Source: Cordia subcordata | Lineage: Eukaryota > Streptophyta > Magnoliopsida > Boraginales > Cordiaceae | Assembly: GCA_028554755.1 (NCBI GenBank) | Contig: JAPTOF010000012.1 | Location: forward strand, 5,299,501-5,363,500 | Reading direction: 5' to 3' | Length of the DNA: 64,000 nt | In this document: in pieces, positions 61,034-64,000 of the stretch | Layout of the letters: the number at the start of each line of letters is the position of its first letter | Position numbering within the stretch: position 1 is the first letter of the stretch | Notes under the pieces: model-generated | What the model saw: the letters and a program-made list of their open reading frames with translations, nothing else | What the model was told of the DNA's origin: nothing | The model's database searches: none | Position numbers and translations under genes: made by a program

Positions 61034-61257
61034 GGGTCTGTTTGGATTAATTTTTTTTTAAGAATTTTTCTTAAAACAAGTGTTTTATTTTTGCAATAGC
61101 AATTTTGTCTGGCTTCTAAAAAAGTTAAAACTTTGAAAAATGCTTATTTATAGCTTTTTATTTATTTGAGGATTAAAATTTTTAACTTCTAAAAAAAAAA
61201 CTTTTTCATAAGCTATTTCAAAAAATACTTTAAAAAAAAAACCAATTCAAACGAACT
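61034..61257. mobile_element. Tourist-like MITE copy 7
   Basis: Begins GGGTCTGTTTGGATTAA and ends CCAATTCAAACGAAC. The family pattern is clear but the flanking triplets (TTT and TAT) do not match perfectly. Confidence 0.6.
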
Positions 61258-61304
61258 ATTAAAAGTGTCTAGGAAGCCTTTGATCCAAATATGTTAAGAA
61301 CTTA

Positions 61305-61514
61305 CGAGCCTGTTTGAATTGATTTTTTTTTTTTTTTGAATAGCTTATCTTTTTTGGCAAGAAGAATTTAGCTTGGCTTTCAATAAAAACTTGAACTCTT
61401 AAAAGTCATCAAATTTTACTATTTTGTTTTTAAGAATTCAAAAAGTTTAACTTTTCAAAAAAACACTTTTATGAAAAAATTATAGAAAAAAAAACATTTT
61501 TAGCAAAAGAGTCC
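61305..61514. mobile_element. Tourist-like MITE copy 8
   Basis: Begins CGAGCCTGTTTGAATTGATT and ends in an imperfect GAGTCC before TAA. The left flank is TTA. It is more diverged than copies 2-6. Confidence 0.55.
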
Positions 61515-61602
61515 TAAATATCTTTTTTGGGCTTATAAGCTGATTTCTTACAAGCTTAGCCGAACACCCTGTACACAAACGGATTTTAGAGTGAAATTAA
61601 TG

Positions 61603-61625
61603 AAGAGAGAGAGAGAGAGAGAGAG
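61603..61625. repeat. (GA)n microsatellite in the SWEET2 leader/promoter
   Basis: About 11 GA units roughly 100 bases upstream of the SWEET2 start codon. Confidence 0.85.
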
Positions 61626-61726
61626 GGGTGTGCTTATAATTGTCTGAAGCATATTGCTGTTGACCTCTGAGTGCGTGCGTGCGTGTGGCAAAGCACACGC
61701 TTGTAGATTCTTCAGCAACCGAACTA

Positions 61727-63845
61727 ATGGCGTCTTTGGGTTTAGCTTCACTTCTCACACTATGCAAAACAACTGCTGGAGTCGCGGGTATATATATCTC
61801 ATCTTTAATTCCTCTCTTCATCTCCATCTTTCTTAAAATACTGATGCAATTTTTTCTGCATTATATATGTTTTTGCTGAATTCTTGCTATTAGTTTTGTC
61901 ATCTCTTCTGATAATCATTATCAAATTGAAAACGTTTTGCTGTTTAAAATTTCCCTCTGATATCGAGACTCGTAGGTTCATCCTAAAACGAATTGGTAAC
62001 TCTTCATGATGATAAAATGTCTCGAGAAATGAAAATGAATTGTGTTTGTTGTAGTCTTACAAGAATTGAAAAACCAGGCAAGGTTTGAATGACATGGTAA
62101 TGGAGTTTGTTCTAAAACTATCTTTTCTATCCACAAAATTATGTGGTTTCAATTATTGGGTAATTATGTAACTTGGCAAAGAATATGGGGTTGTCTGGAT
62201 TGACTTTTTTCAGAATTGTTTTTTCTATAACTTTTGAAAAAGTGTTTTTCTGGTAAGTTAAAAATTCCAGCTTTTGAGGTGTTTTAAAAATTCCAGTGTT
62301 TTTCAGAGTTTCACTTTTTTTAATGAAATCTAATCCGAATGCTTTTACAAAAATGATGTTTTTTTTTTTTCTCTCTCTCTCAAGAAAAGAATTTCTTTTC
62401 CATGAAAAAGGCCAACCCACAGGCCTTATGTCTCTATGTTTATTGACCTTGCATATTAGCTGCAGCAAATATAGCTCAGGTAGTTTGAAAAGGATCCAAA
62501 GAGTTGTTTGAGTTTGACAAAAATCATCTGACTGAACCTTAACTAAATTGCATATTCTCCACTCTTAGGATACTTATAAAGTAAATCAGATAGTACTTTT
62601 GTCAAAATTCGAAAAGTATTGGAGGTCTTTCCTGGAGCTTTCTTCTTCTCTTTACGAATGAGAGAAGTGAAAAGCAGACGAATAAAGTTTTGAGCTTTGC
62701 TAGACAAAATATGATCATGATGCAACTACTGTTTGTTTGCTGCAGGGAATATCTTTGCTTTTGGCCTGTTTATATCACCAATGTAAGTTCCACTCTTCAA
62801 AATGTATTATCCATTTGATAAGTTATCAAGTCAAGAAGGGAAAGGGGAAACAAGTATGCATGCTAATTTCCTTGCTTATTTTCATGCTGGTTTCGATATT
62901 TCAGACCAACATTTAGGAGGATTATCAGGAATAGGTCAACAGAGCAGTTCTCCGGAATGCCATATGTATATGCCCTCTTGAACTGCTTGATCTGTGCCTG
63001 GTATGGCTCGCCTGTTGTATCCGTTGACAATATTTTCGTCACCACGGTTAACTCAATTGGTGCTTGTTTCCAATTAGTCTACATTATCCTCTTCATAGTG
63101 TATGCTGAAAAGCCAGGAAAGGTTGGGAATCCTTCTTTTCACCTGTACAAGTTGTTGGCAGCAGTATGCGACATCACTGCTTTTAAATTAACTTTTGTAT
63201 TCCCTCATTTTCAGCTAAGGATGGTGGGGATGCTGCTAGCAGTATTTGGCGTATTTGCAATTATTGTTATCATAAGCTTGCTGATTGTCGATCCTTATAT
63301 CCGGCGTATCACTATTGGCCTTCTGAGTTGTGCTTCCCTTATATCAATGTTTGCTTCCCCGTTGTTTATAATCGTAAGTTCTAATTTTAATTGTTATGTA
63401 GAGGACAATCCCGCAATTCAAGGCATCTTTACAAGCTTTCACTCAATATTGGTTATTACAGAATCTGGTTATCCAGACAAGGAGTGTGGAATATATGCCG
63501 TTCTATTTATCCCTCTCCACATTCTTGATGAGTACAGCTTTCCTTTTGTATGGAGTCTTTAGTTTCGACCCCTTCATATACGTAAGTTCCTTTTCACAGT
63601 TCACATTCATTTGATTTGAACTGGCAAGTCATCTAATTACACCTCTTTGTAGGCAGTACTATAAACCTTTGTTTTGCTCTCTGTTATTTGCCTCTGCAGT
63701 AATAGTAATAAACTCATTTGCATTACAGGTCCCAAATGGAATCGGAACAGCTTTAGGAATTACACAGTTGGCTCTGTACTCATACTACAGAAAGTCATCA
63801 AGAGAACACTCCTCAAGGGAACCTTTGATTGTGTCTTATACATGA
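61727..63845 (+). CDS. SWEET2: SWEET2-type sugar transporter
   Basis: CDS join(61727..61787, 62746..62782, 62905..63121, 63215..63373, 63462..63581, 63729..63845), 236 aa, the usual SWEET2 length. SWEETs are bidirectional uniporters of mono- and disaccharides. SWEET2 proteins act at the vacuolar membrane. Seven hydrophobic segments are seen at about 8-30, 51-67, 74-97, 108-127, 138-158, 170-190 and 197-217, as two three-helix MtN3/saliva repeats joined by a linker helix. Signature motifs are ISPIPTFRRI (30-39), STEQFSGMPY (44-53), NCLICAWYG (59-67), SVEYMPFYLSLS (166-177) and NGIGTALG (201-208). The tail is EPLIVSYT. Clade I assignment rests on overall similarity, which I judge strong. Intron 1 (958 bp) carries a MITE. 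Confidence 0.95.
62187..62425. mobile_element. Tourist-like MITE copy 9, in SWEET2 intron 1
   Basis: Begins GGGGTTGTCTGGATTGAC and ends GCCAACCCACAGGCC. TAT flanks the left side and TTAT the right, so the exact end is uncertain. Confidence 0.55.
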
Positions 63846-64000
63846 ACAGTTTGTCGTAACAAGGTGATAATTTACATCTTTCTTATCCTCAAAAGGTATC
63901 TATTAATTTGCTTTTCTGTTGTTGTCTGATGAGATTTTTCAATCTTAACGGTATTTATCATTGTACAGCATATCCCGTTGCAGCTAAGAGCTCTTGTTGA
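63846..64000 (+). other. SWEET2 3' flank
   Basis: Probable 3' UTR, cut by the window end. A possible 3'-UTR intron (donor near 63862) cannot be resolved here. Confidence 0.3.

Noticed and set aside
62139..62468. 109-codon ORF (-) in SWEET2 intron 1
   Set aside because: It coincides with the A/T-run MITE and has no domain.

Overview
The window is AT-rich nuclear DNA from a flowering plant. The genes have many short exons with GT-AG introns, there are introns in 5' leaders, and the transposable elements are plant types (Copia, CACTA, Tourist-like MITEs, hAT). A eudicot is likely from the protein sequences. I cannot name the species.

Layout. 1-2830: a decayed Ty1/copia pol remnant, interrupted by a 1.54 kb TIR element (310-1848) that carries a piece of a host-like AT-hook gene. 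3200-7390 (+): HEI10 (CCNB1IP1 homolog), the RING/coiled-coil E3 ligase of meiotic crossover formation. 8690-12088 (+): a BED zinc-finger, hAT-transposase-derived protein that looks domesticated. 12.1-37.7 kb: a gene-poor stretch of repeats, with a 0.96 kb TIR element, LINE-like debris, a 4.66 kb CACTA element nested in an older TIR element, a fold-back element at 35.0-37.3 kb, and several Tourist-like MITEs. 38968-51096 (+): a class I trehalose-6-phosphate synthase (TPS1 type) with 17 coding exons. 54870-52763 (-): a UDP-rhamnose synthase (RHM), convergent with TPS1. 57.8-58.6 kb: LTR and RNase H-like retroelement debris. 61727-63845 (+): a SWEET2-type sugar transporter with 6 coding exons and 236 residues.

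The genes do not form an operon-like unit. TPS1, RHM and SWEET2 all handle sugars or nucleotide sugars (trehalose-6-P signalling, UDP-rhamnose for cell wall and glycosides, sugar transport), but I would treat the grouping as chance unless it is conserved in synteny. I joined exons by hand, and every junction was checked to keep frame. CDS lengths are 309 or 310 aa (HEI10), 677 aa (hAT-derived protein), 925 aa (TPS1), 672 aa (RHM) and 236 aa (SWEET2).

No undescribed multi-gene system is evident. The most interesting signals are transposon nesting with readable target-site duplications, a captured gene fragment, a domesticated transposase that has lost a conserved histidine, and tandem duplications inside introns.
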